Shown here in pieces: positions 6,152-14,600 of a DNA stretch of 19,058 bases. The stretch is taken from positions 1 to 19,058 of the forward strand of contig JBGOTP010000058.1 of assembly GCA_041476545.1 (NCBI GenBank), given 5' to 3'. The stretch is from JBGOTP01 sp041476545. Its GTDB lineage: Bacteria > Acidobacteriota > Vicinamibacteria > Vicinamibacterales > CAVVIG01. Numbering within the stretch: the stretch's first letter is position 1; the number at the start of each line of letters is the position of its first letter. The notes below the pieces were generated by a model. It did not search any database, was not told where the DNA came from, and saw only the letters and a program-made list of their open reading frames with translations. The position numbers and the translations under genes are program-made.

Positions 6152-6995
6152 GGACGGACGCCGCCAGGACGGCGAGATACAGAATCCCGACGTACCCGTT
6201 CAAGTCGAATGCCCGCTTGACCTGAGACAGGTCGTCGGCGCGCACGAGCGACTGCTCGTAGACGAGCAGGAGCGCAACGAGGCCAACGCCGGCGTAGTAG
6301 AACGGCAGCAGGGGTGTCACCCGGCCGAGAGCCAACAGGCACACAATCGCCACGAGGTGCATGACGCGTGAGATGATAAGCGCCGCCGGTACGCCGAAGC
6401 GTGCGGGAATGGACCGCAGATCGTGGCGACGATCGAACTCCACATCCTGACAGGCGTAGAGCACATCGAATCCGCCCACCCAGACGCCGATCGCCAGGCC
6501 GAGCAGCCAGGGCTCCCATCCGCCTCGGCCGCCGACCGCCAGCCAGCCGCCGACGGGCGCCACGGCCATGGCCAGTCCGAGAAACAGCTGCGCCCAGGTC
6601 GTGAAGCGCTTGGCGAGTGAATACCAGAAGACGATCGCGAGCGCGACCGGCGACAGCAGCAAGCAGATCGGGTTCAGGCGCCACGCGGCGACCATGAACA
6701 CGATCGACGAGGCCGTCACGAACACCGTCGCCTCGCCGACGCTCATCATGCCGCGCGGAATCTCGCGATTCGCCGTGCGCGGGTTGAGCGCGTCGAACCG
6801 GGCGTCGGCCAGCCGATTGAATCCCATCGCCGCACTGCGGGCCGCCACCATGGCCACAAGAATCCATCCCACGACAGGCCAGCCGACCGGCGCATGCCGC
6901 GCCGCCAGGAGCGCCCCCGACAACGCAAACGGCAGCGCGAACACCGAGTGGCTGAAGCGGACGAACGAGAGATACGTCCGCACGCGGTCAATCAT
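6141..6995 (-). CDS. ubiA: UbiA-family polyprenyltransferase of menaquinone synthesis (MqnP-like)
   Basis: The 284-residue integral membrane protein should attach the polyprenyl side chain to the aromatic acid made by the futalosine pathway. Both Asp-rich motifs of the UbiA superfamily are present: N60-x3-D64-x3-D68 (GFNRLADARFDALNPRTANREIP) and D184-x3-D188-x3-D192 (ACQDVEFDRRHD). Around eight hydrophobic segments are visible. The start is the ATG at 6995, with a GAGGAG site on the - strand (7000-7005) that overlaps the stop codon of the preceding deaminase gene. The frame remains open well upstream, but that stretch is antisense to coding sequence and lacks UbiA features. By sequence it resembles 4-hydroxybenzoate prenyltransferases; context argues for the futalosine-pathway substrate. 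Confidence 0.93.
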   Translation of the reverse strand: MIDRVRTYLSFVRFSHSVFALPFALSGALLAARHAPVGWPVVGWILVAMVAARSAAMGFNRLADARFDALNPRTANREIPRGMMSVGEATVFVTASSIVFMVAAWRLNPICLLLSPVALAIVFWYSLAKRFTTWAQLFLGLAMAVAPVGGWLAVGGRGGWEPWLLGLAIGVWVGGFDVLYACQDVEFDRRHDLRSIPARFGVPAALIISRVMHLVAIVCLLALGRVTPLLPFYYAGVGLVALLLVYEQSLVRADDLSQVKRAFDLNGYVGILYLAVLAASVHVR

Positions 6996-7003
6996 CGATC
7001 TCC

Positions 7004-8284
7004 TCACGATTCGATCCACTGTATCTGTTCCGGCTCTATCCCCGACACCAGGTATTCTTCCACATCGGCCGCAGCCGTGAGCGCGCGGGAAGGAGTGACG
7101 GTCAACAGCCGTGCGCGCTTTCCCGGTTCGATCGTCCCGTACTCCGATCCGAAACCGAGCGCCACCGCGCCCTGACGCGTGGCGCTGTCGAGCAGGACCG
7201 ACGCGGGAACCGACGGCGCAAGCGCGCGCATGGCGGCAAGCTCCGCGAAGACGCTCAAATCCGGCGTGCTGGCCAGGCTGTCGGTCCCCACGGCCACGCG
7301 CACACCAGAGGCATAGAACTGTTCGATCGGTGGCGTCCCCGCCCCCGTGTACGCGTTGCTCCGCGCGCACGTGACGAGCGTCGCGCCGCGTGCCGAGAGA
7401 CGCGCCAGATCGTCTGGCGACATCTGCACGCCATGGACGACGAGCGAGCCTCGACCCAGAAACCCGAGCTCGTCCAGGTACTGCACGGGACTTACGCCTG
7501 GCGCCGCCCAGGACGGCTCCCACACCCCCAGCTCCTCGAGCAACGTGCGCCATGGTCCGTCCGCGCGCTGGATGAATCGCACTTCCTCCTTCGATTCGGA
7601 GAGGTGGATGCTGCACGGCGCGAACGGCGCGCGATCGGTCGCCTGACGAATCGCCAGCAGCAGTTGCGGCGAGACGGAATACGGCGCGTGGGCGGCCAGG
7701 CTCGTGCGAACCGCATCAGTCGGCGTCAGCGCGTGCAGCTGGCGCGACGCCTGCTCGATAAGCGCATTCGCGTCGGACCTCTTGAAGCCAATCAGCTCGT
7801 AGAACAGCACCGCCGCCAGTCGACTGCGCGTGAGTGGCTCGAACGTGACCAGCGAGTTGCTGATGTCGCCGACGAGCGCCGTGCCGGCGCGAACGGCTTC
7901 GTCGATGCCCTGTGCCACGCCCTCCAGGATCTCGGGATCGCGCACATCCGCACTGCGGCGGCGAACCGCAATCACCTGACGTGCCCAGCCAACAAAGTCT
8001 GGCCCCGGCGCGATCGCATTCCGCAGATGCGACAGTTCGAGATGGGTGTGCGCGTTGACGAGACCCGGCATGAGGACGCCGTCGCCGAGATCGCGCTCGT
8101 CGACCTCACCAGGCCCACCCGCCCCGCCTGCCCTGCCTGCCCTGCCTGCCCTGCCTGCCCTGCCTGCCTCGCCTGCCTCGCCTGCCCCGATGTCAACGAC
8201 GCGGCCGCCATCGACAACGACCCAGCCATCGCGGATCGGCGGCTGGCTGATTGGCAGAACCCAGGGGGCGTGGTAGCGAATCAC
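7004..8284 (-). CDS. mqnX: amidohydrolase, probable aminofutalosine deaminase (MqnX)
   Basis: It probably deaminates 6-amino-6-deoxyfutalosine to futalosine, the step that connects MqnE to the MqnB/MqnC branch. With a GTG start at 8284 the protein has 426 residues. Metal-ligand motifs of the amidohydrolase/adenosine-deaminase-like fold are present: H79-x-H81 (LVNAHTHLELSHLR), His199 (AHAPYSVS), His227 (SIHLSESKEE) and Asp335 (VGTDSLAS). The frame continues 20 codons further upstream, but those codons come from a GATGTGGGG-type repeat, so I reject that extension. No good ribosome site is visible. Residues 33-53 are seven Gly/Glu/Arg-Ala-Gly triplets encoded by a 9-bp minisatellite. A neighbouring S-adenosylhomocysteine/atrazine-type deaminase function is the main alternative; the operon favours MqnX. 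Confidence 0.85.
   Translation of the reverse strand: MIRYHAPWVLPISQPPIRDGWVVVDGGRVVDIGAGEAGEAGRAGRAGRAGRAGGAGGPGEVDERDLGDGVLMPGLVNAHTHLELSHLRNAIAPGPDFVGWARQVIAVRRRSADVRDPEILEGVAQGIDEAVRAGTALVGDISNSLVTFEPLTRSRLAAVLFYELIGFKRSDANALIEQASRQLHALTPTDAVRTSLAAHAPYSVSPQLLLAIRQATDRAPFAPCSIHLSESKEEVRFIQRADGPWRTLLEELGVWEPSWAAPGVSPVQYLDELGFLGRGSLVVHGVQMSPDDLARLSARGATLVTCARSNAYTGAGTPPIEQFYASGVRVAVGTDSLASTPDLSVFAELAAMRALAPSVPASVLLDSATRQGAVALGFGSEYGTIEPGKRARLLTVTPSRALTAAADVEEYLVSGIEPEQIQWIES
8126..8188. repeat. 9-bp minisatellite inside mqnX (seven GCCTGCCCT/GCCTGCCTC units)
   Basis: Seven consecutive 9-mers: four GCCTGCCCT, two GCCTGCCTC and one GCCTGCCCC. On the coding strand they give in-frame (G/E/R)-A-G triplets at residues 33-53 of MqnX. 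The array lies between the N-terminal beta segment and the metal-binding HTH motif, in a place where a surface loop is expected. The unit length is a multiple of three, so copy-number changes would keep the frame. Confidence 0.9.
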
Positions 8285-8295
8285 GGGGAATTCAG

Positions 8296-8354
8296 GAATG
8301 TGAGGACGTGAGGATGTGGGAATGTGGGGATGTGAAGATCTCAAGATGTGGGGA
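8296..8354. repeat. GATGTGGGG-type degenerate repeat between mqnC and mqnX
   Basis: The mqnC-mqnX gap is filled by degenerate units such as GTGAGGAC, GTGAGGAT, GTGGGAAT and GTGGGGAT. The tract ends a few bases before the mqnC stop (8357-8359). It explains why the mqnX frame stays open upstream without resembling protein. Confidence 0.7.
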
Positions 8355-8356
8355 AG

Positions 8357-9580
8357 CTATGGCGTGTGACGCGCGCTCTTCCCCGTGCGGCTCCGCGCTG
8401 GATAGAAGCGCAGCTCGTCGGGCACCGACGAGTCGCCGTCCTCGCGCGCCGTCGCGAGTTCGAGCATCCTCGGCACCTCCCGCTCTCGAAAAATCGGATC
8501 GCCCAGCACGTCGTAGTGCATGTTGCGGCGCTTGGCCGTAAACCCCGCATCTTCGATGTTCCGCACGATCTCGACTTCGTCCATGCAGTAGCTGGCGCCG
8601 GCCGCACGCACCACGTTCTCCTCGATCATCACGCTACCCATGTCGTTGGCGCCGTAGGCCAGGCTCAGCTGACCGACCTTCCCCCCCTGCGTCACCCATG
8701 AGGCCTGAAGGTTGTCGAAATTGTCCAGCACGACCCGGGACAGCGCGAGCGTGCGAAGGTAATCGACGCCCGTCGCCTCCGTGCCGGCCAGCTCCGTGTG
8801 ATCCGGCTGATAGCTCCACGTGATGAACGCGGTAAAGCCGCCCGTCTCGTCCTGGAGCGCTCGCAGCCGCAGGAGGTGCTCGAGGCGCTCTTCATCCGTC
8901 TCGACCGTTCCATACATCATCGTCGCCGTCGTTCGAAGACCGGCACGGTGCGCGTGGCGCATCACGTCCAGCCATTCGCCGGCGGTGGCCTTGCCGTCAC
9001 AGTGGAGGAGTTTGCGCACGCGGTCGACGAGAATCTCGGCGCCGCCGCCCGGCACACTGTCCAGGCCGGCTGCAATGAGCCGGTTGAGGATTTCCGAGAC
9101 GGGAAGCTGAGAGAGCCGCGAAAGATGGATGACCTCGGGCGGCGACAGCGCGTGCAGCTTGAACGAGGGATATCGGTCTTTGATGGCACGGAACAGATCC
9201 TCGTACCAGGTCAGGGGAAGATCGGGGTTGTGACCGCCCTGAAGAAGCAGTTGGACACCACCAACGGCAATTGTCTCGTCGATCTTCCGAAACAGTTCGT
9301 CGAATCCGAGCACGTAGCCCTCGTCCGATCCTACGGGACGATAGAACGCGCAAAAGTTGCACTTCGCGACGCAGACGTTCGTGTAGTTGACGTTGCGGTC
9401 GATGATGTAGGTAACGATCGGGTCAGGATGCTTGCGAACCCGCACCTCATCCGCCAGCCGTCCAAGAAGCGCCGTCGGCGCGCGGCGATACAGCTCCAGC
9501 GCCTCGTCGGCGCTGACACGCCCGCCTCCACGAATCTTGTCTGCGATCTGATCGATCGACATCAACAGGATCTCAAACAT
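8357..9580 (-). CDS. mqnC: cyclic dehypoxanthinyl futalosine synthase MqnC (radical SAM)
   Basis: MqnC uses a [4Fe-4S] cluster and SAM to cyclise dehypoxanthine futalosine, a key step of the futalosine menaquinone pathway. The 407-residue protein carries the radical-SAM C-x3-C-x2-C triad at Cys70, Cys74 and Cys77 within YIIDRNVNYTNVCVAKCNFC. It also has the MqnC-type text LLLQGGHNPDLPLTWYEDLF, LHALSPPEV, GLDSVPGGGAEIL, MMYGTVET and LVLDNF-like sequence (RVVLDNFDNLQASW). The presence of QGGHNPDLP and the DRNVNYTN context favour MqnC over MqnE. ATG at 9580 and ATG at 9562 (MSIDQIADK) are both possible starts; neither has a strong ribosome site. About 53 bases separate it from mqnA, occupied by a palindrome. 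Confidence 0.95.
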   Translation of the reverse strand: MFEILLMSIDQIADKIRGGGRVSADEALELYRRAPTALLGRLADEVRVRKHPDPIVTYIIDRNVNYTNVCVAKCNFCAFYRPVGSDEGYVLGFDELFRKIDETIAVGGVQLLLQGGHNPDLPLTWYEDLFRAIKDRYPSFKLHALSPPEVIHLSRLSQLPVSEILNRLIAAGLDSVPGGGAEILVDRVRKLLHCDGKATAGEWLDVMRHAHRAGLRTTATMMYGTVETDEERLEHLLRLRALQDETGGFTAFITWSYQPDHTELAGTEATGVDYLRTLALSRVVLDNFDNLQASWVTQGGKVGQLSLAYGANDMGSVMIEENVVRAAGASYCMDEVEIVRNIEDAGFTAKRRNMHYDVLGDPIFREREVPRMLELATAREDGDSSVPDELRFYPARSRTGKSARHTP

Positions 9581-9584
9581 GTAG

Positions 9585-9606
9585 GGCGGACCTCATTAGG
9601 TCCGCC
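9585..9606. repeat. GGCGGACCT-CATT-AGGTCCGCC palindrome between mqnA and mqnC
   Basis: A perfect 9-bp stem with a CATT loop lies 4 bases upstream of the mqnC start. It belongs to the same GGACCT..AGGTCC class as the palindromes at 11375-11398 and 15646-15667. It would form a hairpin in the mRNA just before the mqnC start codon and could reduce its translation. Confidence 0.8.
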
Positions 9607-9633
9607 GCGCCACACGACCGTCCGCCCTGCCGC

Positions 9634-10479
9634 TCAATAAAACCGCAACGGCCCCGGCGCCTCCACGATGCCAGCCTCTGCCGCGTAGCGGTAGAACAAC
9701 TCGAGGCCGGCGCGTTCGTCAGGGCCGAAATCGTACTTGATATTATCCCGCAGGTAGCGGACGCCGACGGCCTGCCGATCTGGATTCCCCCGGAAGTAAT
9801 CGCCGACGATCGCATCCGTGTGCTGAACACCCTCGTCTCTCGCCTGTTGCAGCGCGATCACATCGTCTGGCGTGAGCGCGCCAGGGCGTCCTGCCCAGAA
9901 CGCATAGACGAACGGCAGGCCGGTCATCCTCGTCCAGACTTCTCCGAGGTCGATCTTTTCGATCAATGTAGCGTCCGCCTTCAGTCGGCCGCCAGCGGCC
10001 GTGTGCTCATTCAGTAGCAACGCGTTGTCCCCGATGATGAGCGCCGCGTCGGCCACCGTCAGCATCGCGTGCAGATCGGGGCGCTGCGCAAGAATCTCCG
10101 GCTGAATCCCGAACGCACGTGCGCACATCACACGGGCCAGGGCCACGGACGTCCGGGAGCTCGTGTCCATCGCGATTGAACGGACATCGGCGATCGCGCG
10201 GGTCGTGTAGAGCGTCACCGACGCGACCCTCCCGCGTGACGAGATGGCGAGGCCCGGAACGATCCGATAGCCACTGTCTCCCTGGCGGCCGGCTTCGCCG
10301 GGTCCACGGAGATACTCGACCGACGGAATGAGCCCGGCGTCGATGCCGCCCTCATGCAGCAGCGCTGCACAGCGCGACGGCACGTCGAACCGAAGCGCGA
10401 AGCGCGGTGCCTGCTCCAGACCGAACACCAGGGGACGCGCGTTGAGGTACTCAACAGCGCCGAGCCGGACCACGCTCAT
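9634..10479 (-). CDS. mqnA: chorismate dehydratase MqnA
   Basis: MqnA converts chorismate to 3-[(1-carboxyvinyl)oxy]benzoate, the entry step of the futalosine menaquinone pathway. The 281-residue protein has the family's periplasmic-binding-protein-like fold signature: RLGAVEYLNARPLVFGL at 5-21, GGIDAGLIPSVEYLRG at 44-59, the SRTSVALARVM region near residue 105, and the C-terminal YLRDNIKYDFGPDERAGLELFYRYA block. The ATG at 10479 follows the preceding gene's stop by 12 bases; no strong ribosome site is visible, so translation may rely on coupling. It lies between the MqnE-like gene and mqnC, as expected for a pathway operon. Confidence 0.95.
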   Translation of the reverse strand: MSVVRLGAVEYLNARPLVFGLEQAPRFALRFDVPSRCAALLHEGGIDAGLIPSVEYLRGPGEAGRQGDSGYRIVPGLAISSRGRVASVTLYTTRAIADVRSIAMDTSSRTSVALARVMCARAFGIQPEILAQRPDLHAMLTVADAALIIGDNALLLNEHTAAGGRLKADATLIEKIDLGEVWTRMTGLPFVYAFWAGRPGALTPDDVIALQQARDEGVQHTDAIVGDYFRGNPDRQAVGVRYLRDNIKYDFGPDERAGLELFYRYAAEAGIVEAPGPLRFY

Positions 10480-10484
10480 TATTG

Positions 10485-10517
10485 TCAGCTCTCAGCTTTC
10501 AGCTTTCAGCTGCCAGC
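10485..10517. repeat. 7-bp CAGCTTT/CAGCTCT tandem repeat over the mqnE-like stop codon
   Basis: Four 7-mer units (CAGCTCT, CAGCTTT, CAGCTTT, CAGCTGC) run from 10486 to 10513, followed by a partial CAGC. The tract contains the stop codon (10492-10494) and encodes the final residues (QLKAES) of the MqnE-like protein. It looks like another junction-located low-complexity repeat. Confidence 0.75.
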
Positions 10518-11346
10518 GTCCGTCGCGCTCGATCGGCTCGAGCCCAGCCGCGCGAATGTTGCGTCGAATCTCCTCGAGCGGGGCGCGGCGCCGCCCTTCA
10601 CGCATGTCATCCACCGCCGATACGGCGTCCACATCGTCTGCGCCCACCGTAAGCGCCACCTGCGCAAGCTTGGGTCCGTACAGCGTCCAGTCCACCTGAA
10701 TGGACGGCACGTTGTCCACGACTAGCCGGGCCAGCGCGATGCGCTTCACGTCTTCGTAGCCGGTTGTCGGCACGGCGGGATTCACTGTGCGCGGCAGCGG
10801 GGCGAAGGCGCGAATCACGCCGACCGCGCGCTGCAGTGCCGCCACCTGCTTCAGGAGATCCTGCGAATCCGCCGCGGGCAACTGATGGAGCGTGAGCCGG
10901 GCGAGGGCGAGACCCGCGATGTTGACTTCTTCAATCGCGCGCCGGGGATCCTGAAGGCGGTCGATCGGGGCCTCGGACACGAGTTCCAACCCGGCCGCCT
11001 GTAACTCCTCGAGCAGCGCACGCAACGTCACCCGCTCACGGGCGGCCAGCTGCTCGAGATCGGCCAGCGAGAATCCCGACAGGGGAAGGCCGCCCGCCGC
11101 CAACGCGACCTCGCGCAGGCGCGCCGCGGCTGCCGCACGTGTGGATGGCGTGCCGGTGATTCGAATCTCCCTGGCCGCGGGAGGCCAGTTGATGGGCGCG
11201 CCGGGTTCGGCGGCAAGCTCCGCGACGCGCACGAAGGTCGTGCGCGCGCCGTGACGCGCACGGCGCACTTCGTCGGCCCGCATGCCAAGGGTGATGATGT
11301 CGTGGCTCGCTGCGAGCGCGGTCAGTTCAGCGTCTGAAACGGGCAT
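10492..11346 (-). CDS. cysteine-free MqnE/MqnC-like protein (degenerate radical-SAM homologue)
   Basis: This 284-residue protein resembles aminofutalosine synthase MqnE over most of its length. The N-terminus (ITLGMRADEVRRARHG) matches the helix before the radical-SAM core. FSLADLEQLAARERVTLRALLEELQAAGLE corresponds to the FSPPEV...RLxxAGLDSLPGGGAE region. The C-terminal IALARLVVDNVPSIQVDWTL and GPKLAQVALTVGADDVDAV are typical MqnE text. It has no Cys anywhere, so it cannot hold the radical-SAM [4Fe-4S] cluster, and it is about 90 residues shorter than usual, missing the cluster loop and much of the first barrel half. It is the first gene of the operon, just before mqnA. It may be a non-catalytic partner, a binding protein or a decaying paralogue. 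The frame is intact and clean, arguing against recent inactivation. An active MqnE is not in the window. Confidence 0.8.
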   Translation of the reverse strand: MPVSDAELTALAASHDIITLGMRADEVRRARHGARTTFVRVAELAAEPGAPINWPPAAREIRITGTPSTRAAAAARLREVALAAGGLPLSGFSLADLEQLAARERVTLRALLEELQAAGLELVSEAPIDRLQDPRRAIEEVNIAGLALARLTLHQLPAADSQDLLKQVAALQRAVGVIRAFAPLPRTVNPAVPTTGYEDVKRIALARLVVDNVPSIQVDWTLYGPKLAQVALTVGADDVDAVSAVDDMREGRRRAPLEEIRRNIRAAGLEPIERDGRWQLKAES

Positions 11347-11357
11347 GAGCGGACACG

Positions 11358-11363
11358 ATCATA
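11358..11363 (-). promoter_or_regulatory. candidate -10 box (TATGAT) of the menaquinone operon
   Basis: On the - strand, TATGAT lies 11 bases before the ATG at 11346. There is no Shine-Dalgarno, so a leaderless or near-leaderless transcript is likely. The -35 position, 17 bases upstream, falls inside the palindrome at 11375-11398 and has no TTGACA-like sequence; a protein bound to the palindrome could drive or block this promoter. Confidence 0.45.
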
Positions 11364-11374
11364 GCAGCAGCGTG

Positions 11375-11398
11375 GGCCGGACCTCATGAGGTCCGGCC
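11375..11398. repeat. perfect 24-bp palindrome (GGCCGGACCTCA and its complement)
   Basis: The two 12-base halves (11375-11386 and 11387-11398) are exact reverse complements with no loop. It shares the GGACCT..AGGTCC core with the elements at 9585-9606 and 15646-15667. It occupies the -35 zone of the candidate promoter at 11358-11363, in the divergent region between the menaquinone operon and the sensor kinase. Confidence 0.85.
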
Positions 11399-11644
11399 TG
11401 CACTCAATGCTCGAGACTGTGGCGGTCGTCAGAAGACGTGCACCATCCGCTCACTGTGCCAGAGCCGCACGCGGGCGCCCGTTTCCGCACAGCGGGACTC
11501 CTCCTCCTCCGACTTCTGAGAACGAAGGAATCCTCCAAACTACAGCGAGGAAAGGGTTACGCCCTCCTGGTTTCGAGACGCAGCCGGACTCGTGAGGCAC
11601 ATCTATTGCTCTCCGAATATCGATCCACTCACCCCGGAGTTTGA
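11399..11644. other. non-coding part of the divergent intergenic region
   Basis: About 246 bases between the palindrome and the kinase start. Short open frames exist but lack protein-like composition or ribosome sites. A GGAG (11636-11639) precedes the kinase ATGs. I see no convincing sigma-70 promoter for the kinase and no RNA gene. Confidence 0.5.
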
Positions 11645-14600
11645 ATGATGTCAGTCTGCCGCGGTCGCCGAATCTCGCTCTTCACCCTCGTGTTCCTCGC
11701 GCTCGTGGGCGTCCGGCCCGGAGCTGCGCTGGATCCGTCTCGCGCGATCGCCCAATACGTCCACCGATCCTGGGATGCGACCGACGGGCTCCCGCAGAAT
11801 TCCGTGTCCTCCATCGCGCAGGGAGACGACGGGTACCTCTGGATTGGGACGCGGGACGGGCTGGGACGATTCGACGGCGCCCGCTTCACCGTGTTCAATC
11901 GACTCAACACCCCTGCGTTCCGAAGCAACGCGATCACGGCGCTGACGAAAACCCGTGACGGTGCGCTGTGGATTGGCACGAGCACGGGGTTGGTGCGCTA
12001 CGCGAGCGGCAGCTTTGCGGGTTTTTCGACCACGGACGGATTGGCGAGCGACTACATCACGTCAATCGTTGCTGATCCCGCCGGAGGAATATGGGTCGGG
12101 ACGGGTCTTGGGCTGGTCCGAAGCACCGGCGAGGTCCCGACGCGATTCGCCCTCGTGCCAGGCACGCCCACCCGGGTCGTCGTCGCCGCCGGACTACTCG
12201 ACCGCCGCGGCCACCTCTGGTTCACGACCGGGGGCCAGGCGCTTCGGCTCTCCGGTTCGACCGTGCAACCGATGCCGCTATCGGACGGCCCAGCGAATCA
12301 ATATATCACCAGCGCGTACGAAGACCGCGAAGGCACTCTCTGGTTTGGCGCGCGTACCGGGATCTACCGTCTTCAAGACGATCGCGTGACCTTGTACGCG
12401 AAGACGTCCACCCCTGTACTGAAGCTGCTGGTGGATACGGACGGCAGCGTGTGGGCCGGGCTGGACGGCCTGGGCCTGGGCCGGGTGAAAGGCAGTGAAT
12501 GGGAGATGTTCACGGCGACGCAGGGGCTCGGAAGCAGTCAGGTCAGTCTTCTCTATGAAGATCGCGAGCACAACCTGTGGGTCGGGACCTCTGGTGGCGG
12601 CCTCAACAGCTTTTCGATGGGGAAGTTCACAACGTACGGCGTCCCCGAGGGGCTGCCCTCGGAGAGTGCCCAGGCCACCTTCCAGGACAGCCAGGGTAGA
12701 TTCTGGGTCGGGACGAATGACGGCCTGATCGTGGTAGCGCTCGATGGCGTCACGACAAGGACCTACGGCCTCAAGGATGGACTATCGTCGCCCCGGGTCA
12801 CGTCGCTCGCGGAGAGCGCGGATGGAAGCTTGTGGGTCGGTACGTCTGGCGGTCTCGATCGCATCCGAGACGGGCGGATTATCACGAACCCTCTGCGCGA
12901 TTCGTTGGCCTCCCCCTTGATCATGGGCGTGCTGGAGGACCACGCCGGCCGCGTGTGGGTCGCTACTCCAGCCGGGCTGCACCGGTATCTCGACGGACGG
13001 GCGGAGCACATTGAGGGCGTGAATGACGCCAGCGTCATGACGATGTACCTCGATCGCGAGGGAGACGTGCTCGTCGGCACCAGGTATCGGGGACTGCTTC
13101 GCTTTCATGGAGAGACGGTGACGCGCACGACCACCGCCGATGGACTGTCGAACGGGAGCGTCACGGCACTTCATCGCGATGACGCGGGCACACTCTGGAT
13201 CGGGACCGAGGGTGGCCTCAACCGGCTGAAAGACGGGAAGCTGACAGCATTCCGGGAGCGGGACGGTCTCTTCGACGATGCCGTCAGAACCATCATTGAC
13301 GATCTCAAGGGAAATCTCTGGATGGGAAGCGGTCGAGGAATCTGGCACGTCAGCAAGCAGGCCTTGAACGCATTCGCGAATGGCGAGATCCGAACCATCC
13401 CGTCCGTGTCGTACGGCGAGCGGGACGGCATGCGATCGAGCTCCCTGTCGACGAGCGCGGGGGATCTGGGACCGGCCAGCTGGCGCGGGAGGAGCGGACG
13501 CCTGTGGTTTCCGACGCTGAAGGGCGTCGTCGTCGTCGATCCGGCACGCATCGCTCTCAATATGACGCCACCGCCCGTGGTGCTCGAGACCGTTCTGGCC
13601 AACCGTCAGCCTGTGGCGGCGGGCGAAGCCATCAAACGCGGCCGGCGCGATCTCGAGTTTCAGTACACCGCGCTCAGTTTTGTGGCGCCAAAGGACGTCA
13701 CCTTCCGTTACCAGCTCGAAGGCTTCGATCGCGACTGGGTGCAGGCGGGTGCGCGGCGCACGGCTTACTACACGAACCTGCCGCCCGGCCATTATGTATT
13801 CCGCGTCAAGGCCGCCAACAGCGACGGAATTTGGAACGAGGCCGGCACCTCGATGTCGTTCGGCATCACGCCGTATGTGTATGAAACGTGGTGGTTCTAC
13901 GTGATGTCTGGACTCAGCATCGTCTTCGTCGCGGGCGTGATGGTCAAGCGGAACGTTCGCAACATCCGCCTCCACGCGATTGAGCTCGAACGGCTCGTTG
14001 ACGAGCGTACGCGCGAACTGCAATCGGCCAAGGAGGCCGCGGAACTGGCCAGCGCGGCGAAAGGCGAATTCCTTGCCAATATGAGCCACGAGATCCGGAC
14101 CCCGATGAACGGCGTGCTCGGCATGACCGACCTGGCGCTCGACACGGACCTCACCGCCGAGCAGCGCGAGTACCTGAGCATGGTCAAGAGCTCGGCGGGC
14201 GGACTGCTCACGATATTGAACGACATTCTCGACTTCTCCAAGATCGAGCAGCAAAAGCTGGACCTCGAAGCCAGTCCATTTTCGCTCCGCAACGTCCTCG
14301 GCGACCTGCTCAAACCGCTGGCCTTTCGAGCAGAACAGAAGGGCCTGGAGGTGATCTGTCATGTGCTGCCCGACGTGCCCGGCGTCACCGTGGGCGATCC
14401 TGGGCGTCTGCGCCAGATCCTGGCGAACCTCGTCGGGAACGCGATCAAGTTCACTGAACGCGGACAGATTTTCGTGGAGATCGAGATCGCCTCGCAGGAG
14501 GATGGCGCGGTCGTCGTGCACTGCTCGGTCGCGGACAGCGGCATCGGCATCCCGAAGGACAAGCAGCAATCCGTCTTCGAGGCGTTTCGTCAGGCGGACG

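Noticed and set aside
6996..7616. Upstream extension of the UbiA-family frame
   Set aside because: The extension overlaps mqnX in another frame and is Arg/Gly-rich. The ATG at 6995 has a good ribosome site and gives the normal family N-terminus.
8126..8188. CRISPR-like or other spaced repeat array
   Set aside because: Units are contiguous 9-mers without spacers, in frame inside a gene, and no cas genes are present; it is a minisatellite.
10492..11346. Calling this gene a functional aminofutalosine synthase MqnE
   Set aside because: No cysteine is present, so the radical-SAM cluster cannot be bound, and the protein is about 90 residues short.
11386..11595. A 69-codon ORF in the divergent intergenic region
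   Set aside because: It starts inside the palindrome, has no ribosome site and lacks protein-like composition or any recognisable motif.
12782..14569. A 595-codon open frame on the - strand opposite the sensor kinase
   Set aside because: It mirrors the kinase codons, has no domain signature or ribosome site, and the + strand protein is unambiguous.
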